From Endomychus coccineus (lineage: Eukaryota > Arthropoda > Insecta > Coleoptera > Endomychidae), in contig OY294067.1 in NCBI GenBank assembly GCA_958510875.1, forward strand, positions 250,619,736 to 250,683,735: 64,000 nt of DNA, given 5' to 3'. Positions 43,187-55,409 of this stretch are shown here, one piece after another. Position 1 is the stretch's first letter, and each line of letters opens with the position of its first letter. The notes under the pieces were generated by a model. The model made no database searches. It was not told the DNA's origin and saw only the letters and a program-made list of their open reading frames with translations. The position numbers were made by a program, and so were the translations under genes.

Positions 43187-43840
43187 AATTCACCAACAAG
43201 CAACTCAGGCAACTGAGGCCCTCACCCTCAGGGGGCGCCTTTCGGGAATCATATATGAAACCGTCATAGCTGTGAGAAATTTGAAATTTTTTTACTTACT
43301 TTAAGGACACGGACCCGAATACAAAGTTCAATCACGAAGTACTGTTCCACATTATTTTCTATGACAAGCTTTCTTCAGCATTTCCTGATGTTGAAGCTTC
43401 TTTACGTATATATTTAAGTTTGATGATATCGAACAATACTGGAGAATGATCGTTCAGTGAACTGAAGCGAATGGAGAATTAATTGCGAACGACTATGTCC
43501 CAAGAAATGTTAACGAACTTGAGTGTTCTGAACATGGGAAATGATAAGCTGCGATCTCTCCAGTTCCAAGTGATCATCGACCAAATTTCTGCAGTGATGA
43601 GTAGATAGAAAATTATGTGGTAAAATCCACACCAAAAGCATTATTTAATTTATGTTCAAGATTCAAGTTGTTCAAAATGTTGAAGATGTTCAATGTACAA
43701 GATGTTTAAATATATAGTTGGTAGTTCATTTAAATAAAATTTATGTTCCAATTGTCCTTGTTGATGGATGGAGAGGGAAGCCACATCACGATGTTTTGCT
43801 TCGAGGCCCCGCAATATATAAATCCGGTCCCGTTTCCAGC
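43187..43840 (+). mobile_element. hAT-like non-autonomous element (copy B)
   Basis: This is the counterpart of 19201-20190. Its left end TAGGGCCGAATTCACC and right complement (AAATCCGGTCCCG) support a CAGGGCCGGATTTAC-like terminal repeat. It lacks the internal 300 bp seen in copy A. Confidence 0.6.
43483..43608 (+). pseudogene. hAT transposase C-terminal remnant (copy B)
   Basis: The frame reads LRTTMSQEMLTNLSVLNMGN, then DKLRSLQFQVIIDQISAVMS, bounded by stops. It matches the remnant at 19779-19934, with an extra stop just upstream. Confidence 0.6.
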
Positions 43841-44147
43841 AATATGCAACATTCGCGTTTCTTTTTATCATTTAGAAATAACAAATGTAGTAAGCAGCCA
43901 GTAGGTGTTCATATTTTTGGAGATATGCCTAAAAATATTGCAGAATAGGGATACAAACAGACAAAATTCAACGTTTAACCTCTTTTTAGGTGATGAAATA
44001 GTGAGTAGTTTTTTTTACATTATTTTTTCATTAACAATCCAATTATTCAATCATTTCACACTTCACTATGTGATATGAAATTTTATTCATATTCTAAAAT
44101 TGAAGTTCATATGTTGATATCTCTTTGAAAGTTCTTTCACTCGATTT

Positions 44148-44225
44148 TCAGCGTTATTACGCCATCACCAGATAGTATTCAAGGTCATGACGTCATAACG
44201 CTGAACTCGAGTAATGGAAGTTATA
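44148..44225. repeat. Short inverted repeat with TGACGTCA palindrome (copy B)
   Basis: ACTCGATTTTCAGCGTTATT pairs with ATAACGCTGAACTCGAGT, and the CRE-like palindrome is conserved with 20440-20522. Pairing is better here than in copy A. Confidence 0.45.
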
Positions 44226-46790
44226 AATAAAAGTGATAACAAAAAAGTAGTGTTTGATTTTGCAATATGGATACAATTATTCATATTGTAAAATCAGAGA
44301 TTACAATGTTATTATGTATCACTTCAATTTGTAACTTACGTTAAACGAATTTAGGCGAAAAATGGCCTAACTCAATTACCGGAATTTTCCAATTGAAGTG
44401 ATAGCATAAAAATGGTGTTTAATTTTATAATATGTATGAAATTTTCTATCACACAGTAAAGAGTGGAACGAAAGAATTCCTCAATATACTTATTACATCA
44501 TATCTGAAGAAAAGTCACAGTAATTAACGATATCATGTTTTAAGACAATGACCCAAGACTTAACGAATAATGTTACATTTTACTATTAGTTATCAAGTTC
44601 CTGTATGGAAAATTAGCAAATTAGGTGACCTTGTATATTGGCAAACTTGTTTTCTTACCAGCTCCACGATACAGAATTTTACATTTATTCTAACCGAATG
44701 GCAAGAAAGATATGAACTTACAATTACTCCTGACTTGGATAATGTCTGCTAAATTGAAGGTCCAATGGCTCTGTATCTGAGAAATATTTCTTATATATTG
44801 AGGAATGAGTTAATATTTTATGGTTTGTAACTGCAAAATTAGAAAGCAGGAATGTGAAAGTATAAAGTATAAAGTAATTCTTGATGTTCCAGGAGTCCAT
44901 AATTAATCTCTAATTTGATGTTCGTTTGCAGTTGTATTCCTTTGACTTCGTAAAATAATTAACATAATATTTAGTTTTTCGTGCCAAACATGGATTGATC
45001 ATGTGAAAATGTGCAAAATAAGCATTGTTTTATTTCCTTATAATCCACAATTTTTTTGATAGAATTCTGATGTGAAATTGATGGATTCTTTTTTTTTAAA
45101 CAAATTGAATTCGACAGATTTCAAATTGACAAATTAGGCTTCCTTTTACATGATATTTGAGCGGTTTCAGTCTTCAATAGTTTGATTTTTGCGTGCGAGT
45201 AAATTTTTTAATTAGTAATAACTCGTTCACGTCTAGTATGAAATTGTCTTGAACTCATTTTGTAAAATACCATCATTGTTTGACTAATCCTTAGTAGTCC
45301 ATATTCTATTAAGCACAATCATATGAAAATTAAAGCCGCTTAAAGAAAATGATGGATGTGTGCATGTAACGAGAGACCTTCAAAGAAGGCTTTCCACCTA
45401 AGTTAAAATATCTGAAATAATTGGAGAACGGTCATATTATTTATATCTTGAACCAACACCAATTAATTAAACACCTGATATTAGAAAATTCTGACATTTT
45501 TTTTTTAAATACAAAGCGTAGGCAATATGTATACACGAAATAGTTGACTCGAAAAAGTTTTGTTTGCTTGGTTTTACTATTTTTATTCTGATTTGTTATG
45601 TTTACGACATTTTTTAAGCATTGGTTCGTTGTGATGTATTGTATATCTTGATGTTAAATACAATAGATCGATTGTTCCTTTGTGCACAAGAATGTTCTTT
45701 ATAATTCAATATACGAGGAGGCTTGTGTCAAGACAATAGTTGTACATGAATTAAAATACGTACCTATCTTCGTTTGTATATACAATAAAAAAGCTCAAGA
45801 TATGAAAATCTCGTTTACAACTTTAGAGTGTATTATAGACCATATGAGAACACCTTCTCACAACCAGCATCTCAGATTAAGCAGATTTATATTGATGAAG
45901 TAAAGTTCCTCAGAGATATCAATATAATTTGGAGCTTTTTAATCTTTCTTTTATCAATTCACAACACTGTTTTTATGAGGAAGAAAAAGTGCATACTCTT
46001 TCGAATTATATTTCAAATATATATCTACATCAGACTGAACTATAATTTGTTGAAGGAATTTCGATTATATAACAAATTGTATCTGAATATTTCATGAATA
46101 ATGTATAGATAACATCAAAAAAACTAGAAAAAGAATTTCTGATAAAAGTAAAAGTTGAAGCAGTATAATTATTTCCAATATAACACTATAAATGAGTAAT
46201 ATCCGAGCGTCTCGAGGAATTATATGTATAAGAATAATTATTATCCTTGGAAATTATTTCAGTCCAAATTGATGATGTGAATAACACTTCATTTTTCTAC
46301 AATAAAAAGAATTCTCGATAAGTACTTCGATTCTGTAATAATCTATAATATATTGAGCATTGTTCTCAATTTGCCACTAATATTGTTTGTTCGTGCAAGA
46401 ATTCTCGGTAAACTATATAATGTTCGATTTGGAGTATGACATACCTCATAATACCGACCCAAACATTAAATATCAGTTTGGAATATGCCACATTTTTGTT
46501 CAAGACTGATGACATATTTCTTGATACTTTTTTCACTATATTTGATTTTTCAATCCACGATCCAGAGCGAATGTACGAAAACAGTTTCAAATTAGCTTTG
46601 GGTTTCAACAAATAGAAAACTTCAAACATATCATATATATTGTTTATTTTTTACGAAACCTATGGCATGGAAACAGCATGGAAGTGAATTAATTACATAT
46701 ATGTATATGATAAAACTATTCCATAATATAAATTTTCTTCAATAATGATTTACTTATTATCCATATTGTAAGAGACAGTTTCAATGTGAA
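44226..46790. other. Duplicated intergenic sequence (copy B), no gene recognised
   Basis: The stretch aligns with 20523-23380. Open frames such as 45828-46097 are not preserved between copies. Confidence 0.4.
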
Positions 46791-47335
46791 TATGATATGA
46801 ATACGTGTTTGAGAATGTATGTGTAGATAGTATTTTACCCGATCCCTATAGACCCAAGGTTCTTGGATCAACGCGATCCCTAGCTGTATCTTACTGAGCA
46901 ATCTGGAAATCACCGCCGCGGCACCCGTGGTGTGATGAATATTTACTTGGGCGATATCTATGCTCGCTATCTTATCTACTTACTGCTTTTCTGTGGGGGT
47001 ATCTTCCCCACCGGTGGAAGTGTGGTCCCCTTCTTCTCCTTCTTCATAAACTCCCATTATTATGCTTTCGGGAGACGATTCTCCGCCGTAGAGGTTGGAG
47101 ATGGTGTGCACTTTATACTCTACACATCATCTTCTTTGAGCATGCTCTGCTTTTTCTTCCTGTTATTTCCTCAGATTTTTCCAAACTGATATATGATAGT
47201 GTACCCGTTGTTGATTTTTTGGCAGGATAGTTCGTCTATTCCTGCCTTCAAGATTTGGTCAGTGCAGTCTACGTTTAGGTTGAGAACCTTCCATCGGTAT
47301 ATCCCAATCCTTCGTTTTGAGCTTCTATCAGCTTG
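46790..47335 (-). mobile_element. R1-like non-LTR retrotransposon fragment (copy B)
   Basis: The minus strand from 46913 reads MISRLLSKIQLGIALIQEPW followed by VYRDRVK, the endonuclease start. The preceding ORF1 end (about 47250-46990) is more decayed than in copy A. To the right the similarity to copy A ends, near 47335. Confidence 0.7.
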
Positions 47336-47690
47336 AGAAGTTTTTCTTCTGCCATTTTAGGCTTCTGGAGTGTAACATTGTCACAGTATGTACTTTTGGA
47401 ATGCAAAATGCAAAACGCACACACTGTGAGTTCTACTCCCTTCCATCTTTTTGGCTGCGGGATTCTTATTCGCATTCATTCCGCTGTTTGTGGTGTTTCA
47501 AAATCAATCAGGATAACGCCCGGGATGGATGGATGTCCTCGAGTTGGAGCTTATACTCTCATCCGGTACACATTTCTTCTACTATTGCCTCCTCCAGTTG
47601 TATTTGGTCGTTCGCACTGAGGCTAGACTCAGGAATCGCTTTGGGGAGCGAGATAGAGACAGGTTGATGCAATTAATGGAGATCTGGCAA
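47336..47690. other. Possible extension of non-LTR ORF1, unassigned
   Basis: Minus-strand 47475-47275 has an open frame with KMAEEKLLKLIEAQNEGLGY, which could be more of the R1-like first ORF. No other feature is visible. Confidence 0.3.
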
Positions 47691-47694
47691 CTAT

Positions 47695-47950
47695 TTTGAG
47701 ATGAGATCTGATATTCTATTGGAATGTAATAATGTCACCAATAGCACCCTCCCATGGGATGATCGTGTGAGGTGCATTGCGAAAACCGCTCCACAAAAAC
47801 TCAATTTCCTATTCCGTGCCAAGAGTTACTTTACATCCCAGCAACTCCTCATAATTTACAAAGCATAGATCCTACCTGTCCTGGAGTACTGTTCACATGT
47901 TTGGAATCCGACCCAAAATCATGCCCTGAAGCTTGTGACCACCTTTCTCG
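47695..47950 (+). mobile_element. Jockey-like reverse transcriptase fragment (plus strand)
   Basis: In frame this reads DDRVRCIAKTAPQKLNFLFR, then AKSYFTSQQLLIIYKA, a stop, and ILPVLEYCSHVWNP. It is the same family as 27482-27784 in the opposite orientation. Confidence 0.7.
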
Positions 47951-48159
47951 GGAAAAGATGAGTTTTCTTGTTGAGCGGCAAATTTGAAAGGGGGTCCCCA
48001 CCGGGATGGGTGGTCCAGGGTTGTATATTTCTCGTGGAATGGAATCTGACAGATATGAATGTATTTATTCCTAGTAGGGCATCGAATCGCATTGTGTTCA
48101 TCAATGATCTACTATCCTTTCAGAGGTTTATATTTACAAAAATATAAAAATCTAACAGG

Positions 48160-48232
48160 ACCGAAGTGGTGTAATTGGTAAACACCCTGGACTAGAAATC
48201 CAGAAATGTGGGTTCGAATCCCGCCTATGGTT
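48160..48232 (+). tRNA. tRNA-Ser(AGA)-like gene or pseudogene without long variable arm
   Basis: The cloverleaf is: acceptor ACCGAAG with CTATGGT (one mismatch and one wobble), D arm GTGT/ACAC, anticodon stem CTGGA/TCCAG with loop CTAGAAA (anticodon AGA, 48194-48196), T arm GTGGG/CCCGC with loop TTCGAAT. Box A (TGGTGTAATTGG) and box B (GGTTCGAATCC) are perfect, and a TTTT terminator follows at 48238-48241. Cytosolic serine tRNAs have a long variable arm, which is missing here, so this may be a tRNA-like pol III gene, a pseudogene or a SINE head. Confidence 0.6.
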
Positions 48233-48372
48233 CAATCTTTTACGTTTATTCATCTTTATAATCCTATGTTAAATTATCTAAGTTATCTTCTTAATTCAGA
48301 AAATTCAATTCTATATCTCTTAAGTTACATACACGATAGTGGCCAATTAGGCAAAGAAACTTTAAACTTGTT

Positions 48373-48392
48373 TATATATATATATATATATA
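48373..48392. repeat. TA microsatellite
   Basis: Ten uninterrupted TA units. Confidence 0.9.
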
Positions 48393-48399
48393 CAGTTTA

Positions 48400-49310
48400 T
48401 TAAATGAAATAAGTGAATCTAGAAAATATTTGTACAAAAGAAAATAAATATTTTCACCTAGTCTAAATAAACAACAATTTCAATAAATCAAATTAAATAT
48501 TCAAGTCAAGTATTTGACCTAGTCGAGATACTTAACAGCAATTAAACAATCGGAAGTCTTAGAATATAATTCAAATAAGAATGTCTACTCGCGTGATACA
48601 GTTGTTTACCTCGAACAGATGGTCTTCGGTAAAAAAAAACTCCAACGCCAAGTAATATATGTTGACCTGTAATGAGAAACTAGCAGAAATAAGTCAAGAA
48701 TTAGTCAGTATCTGGAGTACTGTCGACGCAGGTGGTTTTATTTATTTCGAATCGTGGAAATTTAGGTAATCGATGATAATATTCGAGTTATTTAATAATT
48801 GGATCATTTCCTCAACACACATAATAAATTATTTGGTTTTTGGCACATGAAGTCAGTAGGCTAGTGATTTATTTTCCTCAACACAAATGATACGATATCT
48901 ACCTTCGGACTTGGTCAAAGTATATGAGTGGATCCTACGGAGCGCGGACGGAGTTTATAATGAAAAATGAAAATAAATTCTCGGAAATTAACGGAGTTGA
49001 ACTAATTAAACGGTCGTTAATAATGTATCTGCATCGTAGTGACTTAGCGGTCGAACGGCTGATTCTTCAATCCCTTATGTGTGAAATCCGTTTTCCTTTT
49101 ATACTAGTTTTTGAGCCAAAAAAAATAGAACGTCAGACATGGTCTGAGATTCTGGCAGTCAGCGGTGAATTGAGTAAGAAATTTGTCATCTGATAGTAGC
49201 TACAACTTTTTCTACATAGGGTGTTCAAAACTTTGATGCGTTAGAATCTCAGCCTCGTCGGTGTTATTTCTTTTTCACCAGAGTACATTAATTCATAAGT
49301 AACGAGAGCA
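48400..49310. other. Unassigned intergenic sequence
   Basis: The longest frame (48924-49193, plus, 89 residues, containing AVERLILQSLMCEIRFPFIL) has no recognised similarity. No other feature is visible. Confidence 0.4.
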
Positions 49311-49317
49311 CTTCGTT

Positions 49318-49520
49318 ACAAGCTGTTGAATTATATTCAGAAGAGAGTCATTCGTCTGATTGATGATGTCCCACTTACAAATTCATTGACCTCTCTAGAA
49401 CATCTCAGAAAGGTGGGCGATCTCTCCTCTTTCCTATAGATACTTCTATGGTCGGTGTTCTTCAGACATCTCGTCTGTTATTCCACCACGAGAGATTTCG
49501 GGTGTGATGATCCCTACGAA
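49318..49520 (+). mobile_element. Jockey-like reverse transcriptase fragment
   Basis: The plus strand reads KLLNYIQKRVIRLIDDVPLT, then NSLTSLEHLRKVGDLSSF, a stop, and frameshifted remainder. This is the family-typical IQKR.IRLI.D..LTNSL..LEH block. Confidence 0.75.
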
Positions 49521-50290
49521 CAGATTCAGTTAGACCAATTGATTATAAAATAGCTCCACTTATAGTCTTTTTCATACATTTATTAAACGTCCCTTTGAAC
49601 CTGCGAAAAAATTAAGTTGAGAAATTTCACGACAAATCATTGGGCGATGGTTGCTACAAATTTTTCATCAATAACAATTAATAACAAAAATGGAAAATGG
49701 AACGCAACGAATTACAAAAGTATAGCCATCCCCCTTCAAATTGTTTAATAAAATTCAAAAGTTTCACTTATCGTCCTCCAGTAATTAGTAAATTTCACAA
49801 CATGTTTTTTCAATTCGCAATACAACCAGTTTATAGATATAAGAACAAGCTAAAAAATCATTTAGACATCACCTTTGATGAAGAATAATCAGTGATTTAC
49901 AAAATCTATCTAGGAGGAACATTCTTACATAAATCGGTATAAAAATATTTTGCCCACATACAGAAAATAATGATGAAAAATCAGTGTTAGCCGAACATAC
50001 CATTTATCAACATAGTGTATCACTCCTGGAACCTCAGTAATGAAAAAAAACTTCATTATTTAGAAGAGATGGAAATGTATAAGGAAAAAAAAAATTAATT
50101 AATTCAGATTCATCTCTAGCTGAGGGTAGTCCCTAGTATACCCTATTAATTGTAAATAGTATTTGAACAGAAATATTTGTATTTCTTATTCAGTTTACTC
50201 TAATGATGCTTACTGGATAGCTGAAAGGACAACATTATTTTTAGTGGATAAGGGTGATTATTTCTTATTCATAGTATCTTGAATTATTTA
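49521..50290 (+). mobile_element. PLE 3' half relic (plus strand)
   Basis: Pieces align with the minus-strand PLE at 60640-61420: DYKIAPL, LLNVPLNLRKN, then KFHNMFFQFAIQPVYRYKNK (linker before the endonuclease). These are followed by LAEHTIYQHSVSLLEPQ and YKEKKINLINSDSSLAEGSP (the end of the GIY-YIG domain). Several stops are present. It ends in a hammerhead-like motif at about 50194-50236 whose first box is CTAATGA. Confidence 0.75.
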
Positions 50291-51390
50291 GGATTATAGA
50301 AACAATAAAACATTTTCTATGTATCTAAACCAGAAATTAATGTTTTTAGCCAGAGGGAACTTATTATATTTCCTCCAATGTAATACATGAAAATGTCTTC
50401 CAAAATAGAAGTTAATGCTAAATCACTGTTTTGTGTAAAAAATTCGACTATAATATTGGCAAATCCTTTTTGATTTGAACTTACTATCTACTTAACAACT
50501 ACGTGATAACTTGGTTAAACGAGAGTCACGAGACAGATAGAATAAACATAATTCCCGTTTACTTGAAAGACAAAGGAAACTTTCCAATATTATGCTGACG
50601 TGCAAGTCAGATAATTGTACAGAGTCTACGAAATTTTCCTTATGTAATATTAACTAAATTAACATTTAATAGTTTGCAATGGCAGAATCCGTAAGTACAT
50701 AATTATCATAAGATCTGAGACGGTTTCGGTTCAAAGTTGTAATTAGTATTATTGTACAATTTTATAAACAGGGTTTGAGGTGATTTCAAAGATGTCTCAG
50801 TTCAAAATCTCACTTGAGCTTCATATTTAGAATTAGGTAATGGACATAATACGAACAAATTATGTTTTCAATGTTCGTGGGTTTTATTTGTTCAAGTGAA
50901 AACTGATACTACTTCATGTTTGATGCTCCAATTATTATTGTCATTACCCTCAATACAATTTGGCATAATTACGCACCCAAATTCATCAGTGAAAAATTAT
51001 CCATTTTCAAATCTTTTATGCTGTTCTTAGAGTTCTACGAAGGGAGACTGTGAAATAGAATATTTATTGAAATTTGGTTCCTTGAGCAAGCTATGTCAAT
51101 TCAGATTGTCTGAATATTGCATGGACATACTCGTATGTATAAGTAATAATAAGTCTCCATTATTCCCTTCCGAAAAGTAAGCATTAAACCATTGATTCCT
51201 GGAAATCCAACCAGACCAACGTTATATATGTCATCATTTTCTATCAATGAGATCTGGCTAGAATTATGTAGTGGTGGTTTTAATATAGTAGAGTTTAATG
51301 ACACTAAAACTCAAGCAAGGATGTATTTTCACCACAATCCCTAATATGATAATGTCAGGAACAACTTTGCTGAGAAGTCCTTAATATCTA
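50291..51390. other. Unassigned intergenic sequence
   Basis: No open frame with recognisable similarity, RNA gene or repeat can be supported. Confidence 0.45.
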
Positions 51391-51394
51391 CGCA

Positions 51395-51925
51395 CATGCA
51401 CACTATGGACCGCACATTGTCGTTCTATTTCTTCACAAAACCTGATCTTACAATTCCGTACCAAGAACTACTTCACAACTCAGCAGCTCCCCAAGATTTA
51501 CAAGGTGCAGAATCGTCCTGTATTTTAGTACTGTTCGCAGGTTTGGACTTCAGCTCCCAAGCATACAGTGAAGCTCTTGAATTCTATTCGGAAGAGAGCT
51601 ATACGTTGTTTTCGTGATGCCACACTTTGGAATTCATTGACGTCTCTAGAACATCGTAGCGAAGTTGACGATCTCTTTTTCCGTGGTTCGGTCAGTGCTT
51701 TCCGGGAATCTTGTATGTTACTTCAACACGAGCGATTGCGGGTAGGCCGACTGAGGGACCCCAGCCTGATCACCTTTCCACTGTCGAACTTCTCTCTACC
51801 AGACTTCATTTATGCATCGAGCGAAAAAATTTGTAGAACTCTTTTTCTAGTGAGTCTTTACTGATGCCTATAACCTCCGAACATCAGAGAAATAACATTT
51901 CAATTACAATATTCCACCACTTACT
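51395..51925 (+). mobile_element. Jockey-like reverse transcriptase 3' fragment
   Basis: Frames combine to YQELLHNSAAPQDLQ (shifted), then LNSIRKRAIRCFRDATLWNS and LTSLEHRSEVDDLFFRGSVS. This covers the final 150 or so residues of the family, with one frameshift near 51560. Confidence 0.75.
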
Positions 51926-52504
51926 CACAAATATTCCACGAACACTATATGTTTTCCTTTCGTGAAGTGAGAAGATATAAAACAAATGGTATGGTATGGA
52001 TGTACGTGAACAAATATAATTTGCGAGAATTGATTCATGTGAATACTATAAGTACTGACCATAAGACCCTAAACTGAAGCGCAGTTGCAACGTAGTCTCT
52101 ACTTTTTCTCTTTATTATGACGTCACTTGTTGGCGTTTAATACCTACTACTGTTTCGATGTTCCTTCAAGTTAACGGAATTTAGATCCAATTACGTACAA
52201 TCGAAGCGAAGAAACCAAGGTAGCTAGAACAATCATAAGGAGGGCAGTTTCACAAACGCCCCCCAGGGGAGATTCACGTAGTAATAGCAATAATCTAGTG
52301 AGGCAAGTGCAAAGCATGCTAACGATCTTCGTTTGGCTTTTGCTCGACCCTGCTACGCGTAATATCAGTAACACTTTGGTAACTTTGAATTGCAGTCTGA
52401 TTATTTCGGGTTGGTGCACGCAATTCCTTCATTACGGTGGGCTTAGCGGTTATTAGACAATCGTGTCAGATCCCTCACTCATATATCGGATATATAGCCT
52501 CTAC

Positions 52505-52560
52505 TCCAGTGCTTTGCAGATTATGTTGATCTACCCTTGGCACGGAAAAGGGAACCAAGT
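52505..52560 (-). mobile_element. Short jockey-like scrap
   Basis: TGCTTTGCAGATTATG and CTTGGCACGGAA match the same positions as 8060-8120. It abuts the hAT pseudogene. Confidence 0.45.
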
Positions 52561-53173
52561 TTTTGTAGGAGTCTGCCACCACATGGAGTGATTTATCTGA
52601 GAGGTGGCAAACCCGAACTTTTCATATGTATTGCAAGCACAGCGTCTATCTAATTCAGCTGCGAAGTTGATTAAGCCTACATAAATACCTGGAGTTTCCG
52701 ACGTCAATGTCTCATCATGGCCTCGTAATGCCAATTCAATGGCTCCGCAAAATTTTATACACATAATTAACCGGCGCAAAATATGACGACTTTTTCCCAC
52801 AACTTCGTTGTACTCAATTTCATGACGCAAATAAGCAATGTCTAACTGTTCACGTATGTTCACTTTGCCTAGAACACTAAAACCTTGCATGCATTTGAAA
52901 AACGGAATTTTCGTGTTTCTTTGCCCTCTCTGCGATGTGTGTTAAATCATTCAACTCTTGTTTATTCCACGCACTAACCTCTTTTTCGAAAATTAAGCAC
53001 ATGAAACGGAATGGTTTATTTGTTACTGCACAACCGCACAATTCTCTATTGTAAGTTCGGGTTTTACTTGCCGAAGTGTAGTTTATTCGAAGATCAGGAA
53101 TAGGCCCTCCTTTTTTTCCAATTAAAAGTATTTCCTTAGATGATAGCGGATTTTTGAAAGACTTTGCACACAA
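52531..53173 (-). pseudogene. hAT-type transposase (DUF4371/ZMYM1-like) fragment
   Basis: Minus strand 53173-52877 reads NRELCGCAVTNKPFRFMCLI, then a tryptophan block and a conserved KKHENS stretch, the zinc-finger-like amino-terminal part. After one frameshift near 52885 the frame continues (52890-52531) with NIREQLDIAYLRHEIEYNEV, FCGAIELALRGHDETLTSET and INFAAELDRR. The LALRGHDE....GIY..L..F.AELD pattern is diagnostic of this domesticated/hAT group. About 210 residues survive; the catalytic and hATC parts are missing. Confidence 0.8.
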
Positions 53174-53174
53174 T

Positions 53175-53750
53175 TAACTTATCATTGATAATAGACACAC
53201 CTCAGACTTCACCTTTTCGAATTGAATTCACACACTACGAAGGCAAGACGTTCACTGGAGACACGATGCTTTGTGCCCAAAAGCGACTGTATGAGTGCGT
53301 ATGGCGAAGATAACCGCAGTCAGCCGAACCATACTTGAAATAGGTACACTTCAGAATGTTTCCGGAACATAGTTTTGAGCGTTAGCGTAACGCCTGACGT
53401 GGGGAACAACATAATGTACTGAATTACATGCGAATTCGTTTCTGTATTTATCTTGGTGGTTGGGTGGGAACGTGCTCTTGTGCCCTTTAGTACCAGCCAC
53501 CACTGCACCATAATATCTCGCCGTTTTCCCGTCAAAAGTTGTTGCAGGAAAACTGACAACAATTTTTACGCACTAATTCAGACAAGTTCAGACGTATGTT
53601 GCATTTTAAAACGGTTGCACGTGGGGAGACGATTAAAAAATGCGCTGATAGGTTAAAGTTTCCTCTTTCGATTCATATGTATATACGTCCTGCCAGCAGT
53701 TCGCAACGTGAGTCGGATCCGTCCTGCCGGAAGGACGCTGTACACTGTGT
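53175..53750. other. Unassigned flank of hAT pseudogene
   Basis: GC content is higher than in most of the window and several short frames overlap, but no family is recognised. It may be the rest of the hAT element. Confidence 0.35.
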
Positions 53751-53753
53751 CAT

Positions 53754-53830
53754 TAAAGTAGTGAGGACCTTTCAGCTACCAAGAAGTCATCATCATAGTA
53801 AACTGGATAATAACTGATTTTATTCAGTGT
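53754..53830 (-). mobile_element. PLE 3' tail with hammerhead-like motif
   Basis: Minus strand: TTTACT, ATGATGA, a stem II region ending GGTAGCT, GAAA, GGTCCTC. GAAA is intact, and the first box has its C changed to A. Confidence 0.5.
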
Positions 53831-55400
53831 CCAGACCTAATTTACAAATCAAGTACTGAATTGGGTTGTTAGAATATTGGAAATTTATTTTGAGGTTTGA
53901 AAATTTCCTGTGATCCTAATAAATATGTACATTACACAACAATCTTAAGGCTATAAAATATTCCCATGTCATGAAGTAAATGCAGATACCCAAGGGTTTA
54001 TAACGAATTCATCAACCCATATTCCACTTCGACCAATGCCATAATAAAAGAATACGTTAACCCTGAATACAAAATTGCAGTAGACGCTGTCATAGCACTG
54101 TTACGGATGTTGTCAGCCTTTTTATTTCGTTAGTAAAACATGTTCTCGTTAAAAATACAAATAAGCGTAGTTTGTGCAGGTTGCATGAAACCAAATCATT
54201 CATAATTAAAATGTGAAACTGACGTGAATCAAACCCTTGCACTCATTCTACGTATTCTGACGTATCTTTTCTGTTTGTGGCAGTTCTACTGAATGGTATA
54301 CAAAATCCATTAATTACAATTTTATCTCTGAAAATTGTATGAGAGGAGATAACAGTTCTGTTTCGATAACGAAATTCATGGAGCAATGTTCTGCATGCCA
54401 GTATGTAACATGTTGAAAGGAATGGCTTCCAGTTGAATCTTTGAAACATCGAAGCTATCAACAAGTTAGTTGTTTATTCGTATTATTACTATGATCATCA
54501 TGTTTCTGAACTGCGTTGATTTCAATGTAAACTCAGAAGAAAGTTTAATTTTTAATTTATAATAAGAAACGAAATTAAGGTTAGTGTCACAAGTATCGCA
54601 TAAAAGAAGTACCCCGCCTGACCTGTTTATGATGACAATCATTAGGAGTGGTTCGATGAAGAAGTATCAGATGAATCAGCCAGAACCCAGAGACACACCC
54701 CACCCCATTCGAACTCCAAATTAGTATTTGAATTAGTTAGTCCAATATAGTTATACTAGGTACTTTACCAGAGTAAACTGAACATGAAATACGGACAGGT
54801 GGTGAAAAGGTTTTATTTAACCCCATTTTAATATTTTACATTACCAACAAGGTAGAACTGTTGCCTTGCGTATACTATTTCATTTGTCACTCGTCTGTGA
54901 ATAAATGGAAAGTTACAATCAAACTTTGATTATTATTCATACAAAAAAAAATCCTAAATAAGTTTCCCTAAGCCTTGAAATCATTACTGTGATAACGTAT
55001 ATGGTTAATTTCCCTCATTATTCATTTTGGAGATAATGTGCCAGAAAGCATCATCAATGAAGCCAATAGCGTGATTTCAAATAAGTATATTGCCAGAAAA
55101 ATTCTCTATCGGTACGAGCGTGACTACACTGGATTAAAAACTGGTAAAAACAATGGGGTAACACAAGATGTTCTGTGGTCTATATGAATTAACTGTCTGC
55201 TAGACTCAGTACTAATTGCTTATGGTTTATGTTGAAAGCCTGTTCAGAAATCGGAGAGAATCTCATGTTCGTACGATGGGTTTACATTGAAAATGAAATG
55301 GATACAATTACATTCTTATTTGTAATTTGTAGATATCGCTACTAACTGTTACGTTAGTAGATCGTGAAGATCGATTTTCGAAGTTGACAGTTCTAATAAA
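53831..55400. other. Unassigned intergenic sequence
   Basis: No coding, RNA or repeat feature can be supported. Short frames here lack family similarity. Confidence 0.45.
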
Positions 55401-55409
55401 TGATGTATA

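Larger units (their letters stand above)
26645..47335 (+). repeat. Segmental duplication, copy B
   Basis: This is the counterpart of 605-24930, in the same orientation. Its left edge lies just right of a solo LTR, and its right edge lies inside the R1-like fragment, where similarity to copy A fades (A near 24930, B near 47335). It carries the second intact receptor gene. Confidence 0.85.

Noticed and set aside
45828..46097. Plus-strand frame of 89 residues
   Set aside because: Copy A has stops in the same region and the composition is AT-driven.
49697..49888. Plus-strand frame considered as a novel gene
   Set aside because: It aligns with the linker of the PLE at 61020-61160 and is a relic of that element.
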